Assembly (NCBI GenBank): GCA_021495925.1
Contig: JAKEKT010000008.1
Coordinates: forward strand, 1-64,000
DNA from: Diplodia intermedia
Taxonomy: Eukaryota > Ascomycota > Dothideomycetes > Botryosphaeriales > Botryosphaeriaceae
Direction: 5' to 3'
Length of the DNA stretch: 64,000 nucleotides
Shown here: piece by piece, positions 45,144-55,645 of the stretch
Layout: each line of letters opens with the position of its first letter
Numbering within the stretch: position 1 is the stretch's first letter
Notes under the pieces: generated by a model
What the model was told of the DNA's origin: nothing
Databases searched by the model: none
The model's input: only the letters and a program-made list of their open reading frames with translations
Made by a program: the position numbers and the translations under genes

Positions 45144-45887
45144 ATGGTAGCCCCAACGCCAAATCTCTCGTCAAACGACGCGAAAGTCCTCTCTGCCCTC
45201 TTTGACCCCGAGTCTTCACCCTCAGCCTCGGTTAAGATAGTACCGCAACCACCACAGAGCCTACCACACATACCTGACTCGCTTCTTCCGACATTGCAAG
45301 CTGCTGAGCGTTCTGCCATTCTCCCACTCAACACTCAAAAGCCGTCGCTCGATGATGCCAATGCCGCGATCAGTGCGCTCAATGAGCTCATCGAGCAACA
45401 CCCAACCTACGCGTCGGCCTATGCAAACCGGGCGCAGGCGATGCGGTTGCGGATCGAGGACGAAGGCAGAATGTTTGAGAGCGATAACGGCGATACGACG
45501 GAGGCGTTGCTTGCCGATCTATCAAGGGCAATTGAGCTCGCGTCACCTGCTTCACCGCAAGACCCGCTGTCACCAATCCAAGCACGGCTGCTAGCCACAG
45601 CACATACGCATCGGGGCTACTTGCTACTCAAGGCAGCAAAGGCAGCTGGCGAAGCAACGTTGCAAAGTGGGCCCAAAGAGGTCAGAGGGAGGGACAAGGA
45701 CAGTCTAGAGGAGATGGCAAGCCGGGAATTCTTCCTTGGAGGTCGGTACGGCGACAAGACAGCGAAGGAAATGGCTGTCAGGACGAATCCGTACGCGAAG
45801 ATGTGCGGTGCCATCGTGAAGCAGGCGATGAGGGAAGAGATGGGCGATGCGCCGCGGATAGACGTCGGCGGGGGTGTTGGTGCCTGA
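45144..45887 (+). CDS. ttc36: TTC36-like tetratricopeptide protein
   Basis: The single exon from ATG 45144 encodes 247 residues. The order of blocks matches the TTC36 family as I recall it from vertebrates: an N-terminal 'DAKVLSALFDPESSP', a first TPR with 'YASAYANRAQAMRLR', a second with 'LLADLSRAIELASP', a third with 'ATAHTHRGYLLLKAA', then 'NPYAKMCGAIVKQAMREEM'. A fungal insertion extends the loop after the first TPR. The upstream in-frame start at 45033 would add 37 leader-like residues and is rejected. TPRs mediate protein binding; mammalian TTC36 is reported to bind and stabilise 4-hydroxyphenylpyruvate dioxygenase, whose gene is the divergent neighbour here. A role as an HPPD stabiliser in this fungus is inference. 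Its stop is 43 nt from the convergent YwbE-type gene. Confidence 0.88.
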   Translation: MVAPTPNLSSNDAKVLSALFDPESSPSASVKIVPQPPQSLPHIPDSLLPTLQAAERSAILPLNTQKPSLDDANAAISALNELIEQHPTYASAYANRAQAMRLRIEDEGRMFESDNGDTTEALLADLSRAIELASPASPQDPLSPIQARLLATAHTHRGYLLLKAAKAAGEATLQSGPKEVRGRDKDSLEEMASREFFLGGRYGDKTAKEMAVRTNPYAKMCGAIVKQAMREEMGDAPRIDVGGGVGA

Positions 45888-45930
45888 GCGGGCGATTCCT
45901 GTAATAGAAACATAATTCGAGAGCCAACAA

Positions 45931-46605
45931 TCAGTCAAAATGAGAATTGACATGATGCGCAACGGCCACTTCATCGCCTTCAAACTCGTTGCACACCGGG
46001 CAGACCACCTGCGTCGCTGAGCTGACGCCCGCCGGTTCATAGGCGTCGTCTGGCTCATGCACGTCATGCCGTTCCTGTAGAGGGTGGTCCGGCGGTAGTA
46101 AATCGCCCAGGCTATAACTAGCAGGAGGGCCATTCATCTCCTCCTCTTCCCGTATGTCGCGGTACCTTATGTCGAATCTCGAGTTGGAAGGCCGTGTGGT
46201 AGTCGTCACTCCCTGGTGAATGCCAGCATTGGGCTGCCCGTTCCTCCCCAAGTTGCTCAACCCGTCAGACCCAGCTCTTGCCTCTTGCTCGGTGGCCATG
46301 CGCTGCACGCGACCGACACGGCCGTCGACAAGGCGGACCTTGATGCCATGGGGGTGGTTGCCGCTGGTGAGCACGTCCGCAACAGTTCCCTGCACCTGGC
46401 GGCCAGTGGGTTGGTCAACCTTGAGGACGATGGAAACGTTGGCGCCAGCGACGACTTGGTGTGTATTGGGCACGCCGGATGGTGTATTGGAGTTGAATCG
46501 GCCGCCGCGCCCGGGGCCGCCTCGTCCTCGGCCACCTCGACCCCTCCCTCTATCGGCCGCAGGCTGCTGTGTCGGGCGGCCCTGGCGGTTGCGAGGCCGC
46601 TGCAT
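45931..46605 (-). CDS. YwbE-domain protein with C-terminal zinc finger
   Basis: From ATG 46605 the frame encodes 224 residues. An RGG-rich N-terminus (about residues 15-40, 'RGRGRGGRGRGGPGRGG') precedes a compact YwbE/DUF2196-type domain: 'VAGANVSIVLKVDQPTGRQV', 'GTVADVLTSGNHPHGIKVRL', 'DGRVGRVQRM'. The C-terminus is a small zinc finger, 'CPVCNEFEGDEVAVAHHVNSH', with C-x2-C and H-H/H spacing like a UBZ ubiquitin-binding finger. RGG repeats suggest RNA contact and the finger suggests ubiquitin binding, but the joint function is unknown to me. The frame continues upstream only through non-ATG codons. It is convergent with the TTC36-like gene and divergent from the cytochrome b2 gene. Confidence 0.82.
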   Translation of the reverse strand: MQRPRNRQGRPTQQPAADRGRGRGGRGRGGPGRGGRFNSNTPSGVPNTHQVVAGANVSIVLKVDQPTGRQVQGTVADVLTSGNHPHGIKVRLVDGRVGRVQRMATEQEARAGSDGLSNLGRNGQPNAGIHQGVTTTTRPSNSRFDIRYRDIREEEEMNGPPASYSLGDLLPPDHPLQERHDVHEPDDAYEPAGVSSATQVVCPVCNEFEGDEVAVAHHVNSHFD

Positions 46606-47064
46606 AATGATGGCGGGAATAATATTGTCGGGTTGCAGTCCGGGGTTGAATGACGACAAGGCGGGGGGTTGGGTGTGTGTGGACGGGAAAAAGTTGATCG
46701 GAGCATCGGAGCTGGAGCAGGTCGAGCCGAGCTTCCCCGCAACGCGCGCGCGCAAGTCGCGTTGCTCGGATTTCAAACGCCGACGTCAGTCGCCGCGGAA
46801 CAGCGCAGGTCTGCGGAGGTGCTGCGGCGCGAGCGCAAGCCAGCCGGAAGCTATATCCCACTCCTGCACCAGAACAGCCGATCGCTCCCCATTCTCCAAT
46901 CGACGCAATGGCTTTGTCGTTCACCGAGTCATCTTCCCCGAACCACCACCGCATTTCTACACCCCATCCTGACCCTCGCCGCGTTCTTTTCTTGTTTATT
47001 ACCTCCTTCTCCCCGCCAATTCGCATCCATTAACTGCACAAAAGCATCGTAGAAGACTGCAATC
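46606..47064. promoter_or_regulatory. Divergent promoter, YwbE-type gene and cytochrome b2
   Basis: A 459-nt gap between two divergent ATGs; CT-rich leader sequence precedes the cytochrome b2 start. No specific site is identified. Confidence 0.45.
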
Positions 47065-48831
47065 ATGGCGAAGGTGTTCAGCTACGACGAGGGTATGTGT
47101 CAGGCCTCATCGCCTCACCACCAGCCCCAGCAGCACTCAAGCTATCCCGACACTGACACCACCTACCATCTGCAGTGTCCAAGCACAACTCCCCCGAAAG
47201 CTGTTGGGTGATTCTATACGGCCATGTCTACGACGTAACATCTTTCCTGGGCGAGCACCCCGGCGGTTCCAAAATCATCCTGCAACTCGCCGGCACCGAC
47301 GCCACCGACGAGTACGACCCGATCCACCCGCCCGGCATCCTCGAAGAGACCCTCCCCGCCTCGGCCAAGCTAGGCAAATTCGACACGTCGACGCTGCCCA
47401 AGACCGAAACCTCGCCGGCGGCGCAACAGCAAGAATCCAAAGCGGCGGCGGTGGGCGGCGACCCGGCGTCGACGGAGCCCGAGGGGCCAGCGGACCTGGA
47501 GTCGCTGCTGAACCTGGACGACGTCGAGGCGGCGGCGACGAAGCGGATCAGCGCCAAGGGGTGGGCCTACTACTACTCGGCGGCCGACGACCTGGCGTCC
47601 AAGGCGCTCAACAACAGCGCCTACCGGCAGATCCTGATGCGGCCGCGCGTCTTCGTCGACTGCACGCGCTGCGACACGTCGACGGCGCTGCTGCAAGGCG
47701 CCGCCGCCGTCGGAATCCCGCTGTACGTCTCGCCCGCCGCCATGGCGCGCCTCGCGCACCCCGACGGCGAGCGCGGCATCGCCAGCGCCTGCGCCCGCTT
47801 CGGCGCCATGCAGCTCGTCTCCAACAACGCCTCCATGACGCCCGAGCAGATCGTCGCGGATGCCTCGCCCGACCAGACGTTCGGCTGGCAGCTGTACGTG
47901 CAGACGGAGCGCCGGAAGAGCGAGGCGATGCTGGCGCGCATCGCCAAGCTGCCGGCGTACAAGCTCGTCGTGCTCACCCTCGACGCGCCCGTGCCGGGCA
48001 AGCGCGAGCACGACGAGCGCAGCAAGAACGTCGGCGCCAACCTGCCCGTGCGGTCGTCGGTGCAGGAAGGCTCGGCCAGCACGCCGGCACCGAAGAAGAG
48101 GGAAGAGAGCGGCGGCATCGGCAAGTCCCTCTTCCAGGGCACCGCGCCCGACCTGACGTGGAAGACGACGCTCCCCTGGCTCGCCCGCCACACGCGCCTG
48201 CCGCTCGTCCTCAAGGGCATCCAGACGCACGAGGACGCGTACCTGGCGGCGCTGCACGCGCCCCAGGTCAAGGCCATCATCCTGTCCAACCACGGCGGCC
48301 GCGCCATGGACACCGCCCCGCCCGCCGTCCACACACTGCTCGAGATCCGCAAGTACTGCCCCGACGTCTTCGACAGGGTCGAGGTGTGGGTCGACGGCGG
48401 CATCAAGCGCGGCACCGACGTCGTCAAGGCGCTGTGTCTGGGCGCGAAGGCTGTGGGCATTGGCCGCGCGGCGTTGTTTGGGCTCGGCGCTGGCGGGACT
48501 GAGGGCGTGGCGAGGGTATTTGAGAGTGAGTTTTTTTTTTTTTTTTTTTTTCCTGAATCCCTGGTTGCGCTTTTGGTTTGGTGAATATGTTGCTGACTGC
48601 GAAACCTAGTCTTGAAGGCGGAGACCGAGACGGCGATGAGGTTACTTGGTGTGGAAAAGGTGGAGGATCTGGGGATGCAGCACGTAAGTAACTTCACTAT
48701 CCATTGTGCACATGGATTGGCCACTGACTGTTACTCAGATCAATGTGCGCGCTGTGGAGCGCGATATCTACGACGGTCCGTCAAACCTGGCCAAGCCGGC
48801 ATTGTGGGAGAAGGTCAAGGCAAGGTTGTAG
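47065..48831 (+). CDS. CYB2: Cytochrome b2-type FMN dehydrogenase (L-lactate/2-hydroxyacid)
   Basis: Four exons (47065-47092, 47176-48525, 48610-48683, 48739-48831; introns 83, 84 and 55 nt) encode 514 residues. The N-terminal cytochrome b5-like haem domain has axial histidines His37 ('GEHPGG') and His60 ('YDPIHP'). After a linker rich in Ala/Glu comes the FMN-dependent 2-hydroxyacid dehydrogenase barrel, with 'WQLYVQ', catalytic His382 in 'LSNHGGRAMD' and 'GAKAVGIGRAALFG'. The enzyme oxidises L-lactate or a related 2-hydroxyacid and passes electrons through haem to cytochrome c. Unlike yeast Cyb2 there is no obvious mitochondrial presequence, so its location and exact substrate are open. The second intron holds a 22-T run at its donor side. 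Confidence 0.92.
48531..48552. repeat. Poly-T tract in intron
   Basis: 22 consecutive T residues just inside the donor of the second cytochrome b2 intron. Confidence 0.9.
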
Positions 48832-49183
48832 AAAGAAATGGTTTAGATGAGTTGAGGACGCAGGAGAGAGATTTACAAATACTTCGAGATCAGCTATCAT
48901 GCATACCCATAGAGGAACGATGTACTTTTTTTTTCTTCCCCTGGATGAACATTGCCGTACGTGATCTATTGGGCATTCTCTCTGTGACTTTGACTACGCG
49001 GACCCCAACGCCCGGCACACGTTATTGATTCTCAGGCAGCAATCATCGGCAGTTACGCCTGCAGTGTGGGGTGCTGCAGTCTAAAGAACAGAGCGAGTCA
49101 GGAGTTCAGGAATCCAGCAACGTGACTAACAGCGAGTCCTTATCTCCCGGGAGGCGGTATGTGTACTCAATTACTTGTCCAGA
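48832..49183. other. Intergenic between convergent genes
   Basis: Shared 3' flank of the cytochrome b2 gene (plus) and the large minus-strand gene ending at 49184. No other feature is seen. Confidence 0.5.
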
Positions 49184-52100
49184 CTAATCTTCAGTCAAGT
49201 CCAATACAGGAGCCTCACCCACCTTCCGTTTCACCGCTTCTCTACTTCGATCCGTGTTCAACATGTTTTCATCAGCCTTGCGCTTCGCCCCCGCCACCGG
49301 CGCACTAGGCTGTGGAAGCACATTCCCCGCGGTTTGCCAGAGAGGCATGGGGCCTTGACTAAAGGCACCAGCCGACGGATTCGGGACGAAGCCAGTCGCC
49401 TGCGCCCACGGTCGGCCGTAACTTGGGGGAACGCGCGGGGGAGGAGGAGGAGGAAGAGGAGGATGATGACCCGCCGATGCCACACGCGCTCCCAAAGATG
49501 CCCTCGATCCGTCCCACTCATACACCATGTGCGGCGGGACCTGCTCACGATCGTCGGGACCTTCCGCCACCGGTTCCTCGCTCGCCCTCTGTTCCGGGCG
49601 CAGGACCGTGCTTCCGTACGTCTCCGGGTCCAGGACGGCCTCCAGGTCGACGACCCCGCCGAGCCACCTGATGCCCGAAACGAAGCTCTTGCAATTCTCC
49701 GCCCACCGCTTCCGTTCCGTCTCCCACGCGCCCTTGCCTTTGCGGACGGTGAGACAGCCTGTGGCCAAGCTGGATGTGCAACCGGCATTCGGGGGCACGT
49801 GGTTCATCAGCTTCCTCTGGCGGTACGCAGCCAGTGGAAAGCGGCCTTCGACGTAGTGCGGGTCGTGCAGAAATGCGCTGAGATGCGCGCGGTCCGCGAC
49901 GAATAAGGGCTTGTCGTCCGTGGAAGGTGTGGCGCCGGGGCGTGACCAGTCAAACGCTGGCTCCTTGCCGACGGCGCGGTCGAAGTAGACCGTGACGAAG
50001 TTCCGGTAGAGCTCCCGGATCTTTGGGAATGCGGCGAGGGTCTTTGATCCGTCGCCTTGCATTTTCTCGGGGAGGAGCCTCATGAAAGGCAGGATTATGC
50101 GTCCATCTTCGTAGCGGTTCATGATGGGATCGACGGGAACCATGGGAACCATACCGCCGAACTTGGGAGCGACGCTAGACTTGGGGGGATTGAACTCGTC
50201 CAGAAGTTTTCGTAGGATGGGAACAACGTGTTCTTCCAGATTAAGCTCCAACGCCCGTGCAGTCACTCTTGAGAGGAGATCCCAATCGCTCTCCGGCACC
50301 AATCGCTTTCCTGGATTTGGCGTCCATAAGCTATCTCTTGGGCGTGTTGCAGGCTGCGGATGCCAACCGGAACCCCAATAGCTGAGGTGATGCAGCTCCT
50401 GCTCTCGGACAACTTCTTTGAGCTTTTCGGCATCGTGACGCAAGGAGAAGCGAGCGGCCATGTCTGCAAAAATCCTTGGAAAACTCTCCGAAATGAAAGT
50501 GCCAGGTAGTTCCGCGGACGTGGTTAAGACTTCATCGAGAAAGTGCAAAAGAACTGGTGTATTTCTGGCGTGCCGCCTGACAGCCATCTCAACCCTTAAA
50601 CAACCAATAATCAGCGGTGTTTGTGAATGCATGGAAAGGTGTTACTTACTTTCCAGCAGTTTGCTCAAAGTGTCGTGTGGTCTTCAATATATCAACCAAT
50701 GCTGTCGCATCTTTTAGGTAGAGCGAAGAAGCCTTGCTCAGCACTTCATTCGTCTTTCGCTCGACAAAATCAAAGAAGCTTGTGTCCATTCCAGGGTTCA
50801 GCTGTGGTTGCTCGGAAGATCGGCATGACAGAAGAGCCTGAAGAAGGTCATGGGTTTCGAACACCACGGCCTCGTCAGGGATCAACTTCTCGAGTCTGAA
50901 AGAGTTAGTGAGACATTTAAAAAGTGGATGACCAGCCCTACCCTGCCTCGAAATGCTGGAAGCCGGCTTGCCATATCCAAGATGACAAGTCAGAAAGCAC
51001 TTGGGATGACAACGGGAATTTGAGGGGCCGCGCAACAGAGAGAAAGAGCTCGGTTCTCTTTAGAGATATGCATGCTTTCATGACGGACTCGAAACTTTTA
51101 CCGTCGAATGACTTGTGAAGAAGAAAGTCTTGGAAGCCTTTCGGGTCGTCCGGATTATTCGGTTGCTGTTCGCGCAGATGGTCGAGCATAACAGCCGTTG
51201 AACATCCTCCACGTGCAAGGAATATGGTAGCCTCGTCATGCGACATCATCACAAGTGCCTGGGTGGGTGTTTAGTAAGCCATCCTTCAACATCTTGCGAC
51301 CAATATGCTTACAGTTCCCCTAAAGCTATGCGTCGCGGTAGGATTGTAACCAATGTCTTCCAGGTTCGATTCTGATGCTGCGTCATCGTCTTCCCAGCGC
51401 TTCTGCAGAACCTCCTTCTTTTCGATGTCGACATCTTTCACGAGAAGGCGCCCACTCAGGTCGAAAACAGAGAGCAGGGAGATTTCTTCCTCAAGTATTT
51501 CGTCCATCTCGTGGACCTCGTCAAAATGGTCGCTCTCATAGTCGTAGCCATAAGCGTCGACCTCGACATGGCCGTGTCGTCTCTTTTCGATTTTGGCGAG
51601 AAGAATTTCGAAATCCAGTTTGTGGCCAATGTCTCTAAGTGCCCGAGCCAAAGAGAGGTCTCCTCCTGAAAGGGAACCCAAGCTCAACTGATCTCCGTAG
51701 GTTTTTTGCAGCACGTAGACGTATCGTGATGCTAAATAGTCATGAGAAAGCTTCCAGGTCTCGAAATCCGCGTAGAGCCTGCTCATTTGGGCGGACAACA
51801 TCGAACTCGAGGGAACGCCCGGCTGTTCAAAGTTCGTGATATCGTACACCAATGTCCAACGGTATCCGGATGAGATTGCTTTTGTTTCGGGTCCGATGTC
51901 GCGATGCCTGTCCAGATTCAGCGGAGTAACATGCTCAAGCGGTGCGTCAGGGCGAACCAGCACATGAAAGATGGCTGCTGTTGCGAGCTTTGGAGCTTCT
52001 TCTCGTCCCAGGCCAGCTTCACATGAACATCACCTCCGCTGTGCGGCGATGGTAAGCAGACAACCAGAGTTCCTATCACGCCAGGGATTGCCTCGTTCCT

Positions 52101-52688
52101 ACCCAACGCATTAATACGAAATCGGGCATCAGTGCAACTCTTGTCTCACATGGAGAGGGGGCCAACGCCCGTGTCCTTGGTGCAAAGCTGCATCTCTCGC
52201 AGCTGGGCTCCAATCGCATCCGGTTTGCCGCCAACTCCCAACTCTTTGACAGCCTCATCTACGATGCGGGGCAGTACGCGCTGTTCCCACAATACGTTCC
52301 CAAAGCGAACAGCACTCGGCTTCAGAATTCCATTCTCGGAAAGCGCAACGATCTTCTCGGCATGTTCGGCGCTGAGGGGCACGGGAATCGTACCAATTCC
52401 ATCGACATGAATCTGCGGATCCTTGAACACGGCGTCGCTAATCGGCGCCGAATGCGTAAAGGTGCCAAGGTCGCCTTGATAGAACCAATCCAGGGTAGTG
52501 CGAAGCGATTTGACGAGTTGCTTTGCGTCGGAACTGCGGGTAAGCTCGCGGGCCTCTGCCCTGATGTCACTGGTTGTTTCGACAGAGTCGTCGCTGATGT
52601 CGCTGTCGCTGTCGCTGTTTCTGTCGTCGCTGTCGCTGTTGCCGTCATCGCTGCTCAAATCAATAATGTTGTGTAGCGGTGCGGCCAT
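49184..52688 (-). CDS. Large protein with degenerate 2OG-oxygenase-like N-terminus
   Basis: Exons 52688-52150, 52098-52034, 51977-51313, 51258-50942, 50895-50650 and 50594-49184 give 1080 residues with matching phases. An acidic Ser/Asp tract (about residues 10-40) precedes a region resembling fungal prolyl-hydroxylase-like proteins: 'LDWFYQGDLGTFTHSAPIS', 'VIGTLVVCLPSPHSGG' and 'SSGYRWTLVYDIT'. Long helical sequence of unknown role follows, then a Pro-rich tail with a basic KRKADE motif near the end. The expected H-x-D iron ligands appear replaced ('GVGPLSMNEAIPG'). The 56-nt intron at 51978-52033 is uncertain: its sequence itself resembles family coding ('VKLAWDEKKLQSS', 'SFMCWFA'), so a frameshift near 51965 is an alternative. 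Function unknown; catalysis by this domain is doubtful. Confidence 0.65.
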
Positions 52689-52876
52689 GGCTGGCAGTTC
52701 ACATTGAAACGATAGGATGAATAATGTGTGGAGTGGGACGCGTGCCGTGGTTCGCGTCGAGCGACGCGAGCGAGGCAGGTACGCTAGCGCGCGCATCACC
52801 TGCAGGGATCTGGCCATCCCTGCTCGAGTGATAGCGATTGCTCATAGAGACCAAGAACGAGGATGCAAATTCAACT

Positions 52877-54870
52877 CTAACTCAACATCGGTGACTCGAA
52901 CACTTTACCCCTTCTCTCGATTGCGCGCATCGAAATTTCCGTACGAGCTCTGTCATCCCACGGTATAAAGTCATACAAGATCCTTGATTGGCCGCTCGTC
53001 GTGAACAAGATGCTGAACGGAAACTTCCCTTTCCCGGAGTGGTCCACTAGCAGCTTGACCAACTCACTGCACATGCCCTCGGAGTCTTCCGACTCGAATT
53101 CGTTCATCCCATGGAGGATGCAGTAGCGGAGGCTCGTCGTGTGCCTGAGCAAGTCCCCAAGCAGACTTAGCGCAGTCTTCCAACACTTGATGCTGCCGTC
53201 GAGCTGCTCCACGGTGTCGCTTTGCAGTTTGAACGAGTCATCCTTCGGCCTGAACCGGAGGAGTTGGCGTATCAGAGAAAAGACGACCGACAACAAACCA
53301 GCGTCTTCTACGCACTGCCCCCGGGGGATATCCGCTTCATTTGGCCGCTTGGGGATGTACGAGATGAACGGAGCGTCCGCTTGAGCCGCGGTCAAGATGA
53401 TGCCCAATGCAGCCATCCTGGCGCTCGTGTCTTCCTGCAGCTCGAACGGGAATTCAAGCCACAGTTTTTGAGATCGTGTTGCCGCATTCGCGGCCCAAGA
53501 TCCCAGCCTGTCGACGATGATTGGGTCCGCCAGTAGGATCCGTCCCTCTTCTGCGAGTGCGATGCCGTCGGTGCCGTGGATGAACTTGTCCAACTTCCTG
53601 CAATGCGCATCAACATCGGTTCTGGACAGACCTTGACCGTCATCGCCTTCATCACTGCTTTCTCCCGGCATTTCAACAGGCACTGCTTCCAGGAGTTGCT
53701 TCGCCATAAGGCGTGTATAGCTCTGATGTTGCACTTGCGCTTCCCAATCCATCTTCCTGAAGTTTTGCTCGAGAAGGTGCAGCATGTTCCGGCCCATGGC
53801 CAAAAGCTGCTGCTGAGTGCAGCGCGACTCGGCTCGGCACTCGTCCACCTTGGCTTCCATGCTCTGGAACGCGCTGCCCATCTCCTTCAAGCGGTCGTTT
53901 ACGTCGTGGGTGGTGTCTTTGATATCGCTCGTCCAACGCAAGCCCTCTTGCTCGCCCATCTGCCTGATCTTGCTGATGGCGGAGATAATGCCGTCCTCCG
54001 CTGCCTTCCTCTCCTTGAGAATGGCTTGGTTGAAGCTGTTTAGAAGCCTGCGGTAAGCGGGTTTCGTGAACCACTTTGCGGCCTCCCAGAGGAATACAAA
54101 GAGCTTCTTGTAGACCTCTGCAAGCTCTTTCTTCATCCTGTCCGTTTTGATGATGGACAGCAGTTCTGTACATAGAGCAGCCTTTTCACACAGACTCGCC
54201 ACCGCGTCTGATAGGTATTCCGCTATCTCCTCATGATATATGGATGCCTGTGGGGAAAGATTAGCTGCACTGCTTCTCATATCAGACCAGATCTTCTGAT
54301 ATTACCTGCAGGACCATCTTCAGTGCACCAGAGAAGACCGACATGTATTCATTCGAGCTCGGAAACCAAGTGAAGACGGTTTTGTGAGCGTCGAGAGTCT
54401 TACAGACGCTGTGGAAGTTCGACGAAGCCTTTCCATGCCGCTTCTTCCACTCGTCCCCGAAACCGTCCACGACGGCCCTGAAATCGTCCAAGTCATCCAA
54501 GCCGCTGAGCCTGATTTTGCGCTCGACCTTTCCCTCTGTCGATTCCCTGTGCTTGCGGAAGAAGAGTCGGCTGCTTTGCTCCTTTTGCAATGACTCGAAG
54601 AACTCCTTGCAGCAGTTACTGAGCGCGTCGCGCACGAAGTTGACCTCGTCGAAAGGGCTTTGATCCTGCAATGAGTAATTTTGCAAAGATATCCCGTTGT
54701 GGGACGGGTTGCTTGACTTACTCTTGCGCTGTGGTCGCCGGGTGCGGGACAGAAGCATCCTTTTGGCCCTGCTCTTCTTGGGCCGCTGCCTTGGTTCCAG
54801 CTTCCAAGGGCCGTTGCTCGTCGAGCGTATCGGTGAACCGACGGATGATCATTGTTGAGCTCTGCTCCAT
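52877..54870 (-). CDS. DUF7708-like fungal STAND-associated protein
   Basis: The best model is exons 54870-54722, 54657-54306 and 54247-52877, 623 residues. The second intron (58 nt, GTAATA to CCACAG) is secure. The first needs an unusual AAAG acceptor, so the start is uncertain; ATG 54758 in an unspliced frame is the alternative. Residues ~60-250 resemble the helical DUF7708-like domain at the head of many fungal STAND proteins ('FSGALKMVLQASIYHEEIAE', trimmed, and 'LFVFLWEAAKWFTKPAYRRL', trimmed). A coiled-coil-like stretch follows ('DVNDRLKEMGSAFQSMEAKV', trimmed). The second half has 'GIILTAAQADAPFISYIPKR', trimmed, but no Walker A, so it seems to lack a working NTPase. It is divergent from the AAA ATPase gene. 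Confidence 0.65.
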
Positions 54871-55645
54871 CACCGGAGGTTTATGCGCTGTGTCCGTGAA
54901 GGCCTTGGTGGGAACGATTCACCGCGTGCTGAATGTACTTGGGTTGCTGGACAGCGATGAGGCGTATTTCTGCAGCGGATGTGTCTGTTCGGCGGCATGG
55001 CTGGAATCTGGTTGTGGATCCAGCGCGTGTCGAGATTACCCGGTATCTGCAGCTATTTCTAAGATCGGGCAGAACTCCTAGGTCAAAGCCAATCGCACTG
55101 TTCCACGTGCAGGACGTAGCCTTGTTGGTGTTGTCGCGAGTTTCATCACTGCAGCATGGGCGCAATTGCCGCGTCAGTGCTCAGCTGCACAATCCTTTCG
55201 GAACGCTTGATGGGAAAAACAACAGCTCTGGTGCAGTATCATTGGCAGAGGTGAGGGAGGATGCAGCAATTTGGCCCCATTCGAACACGCGCTATCGCGT
55301 GGGGGCGAAAATGGCTCCACCGTCTTCGTACTCGCGTGCCTGGACCAAGGGTAATGCGCATCTCTGTGGATCTTATCCTTCGCGGAAACGGCTGCCTGCG
55401 CCTATTTTAAGACCGGGACAGGTTTCAAAATTGCTATGAACGCGGGGTTTTCTTTGCCCATAAGCAAGCCGCTTACTTCGTCGTTCGCTGGCTTCGGCTG
55501 GAAAGACTGGCACATTTCACGAGAAATCCGGCATGTTGCTTGTTCCAAACATGACTCAAGAAAATTCCCTGATTGGCTCCGCCGTGAAGGAAGCGAAAGG
55601 TTGGTGCAGGCCAAAATATGCTGTTCGCTCGCTGATATTTGATAG
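54871..55645. promoter_or_regulatory. Divergent region between DUF7708-like and AAA genes
   Basis: This holds the promoters of two divergent genes and the unresolved 5' exon of the AAA gene. The best candidate for that exon is 55311-55350 (ATGGCTCC..., donor GTAATG, correct phase), but the implied intron of about 295 nt is unusually long. Confidence 0.4.

Noticed and set aside
49423..49906. Plus-strand Arg/Pro-rich frames
   Set aside because: They are antisense to the last exon of the large minus-strand gene and show typical shadow composition.
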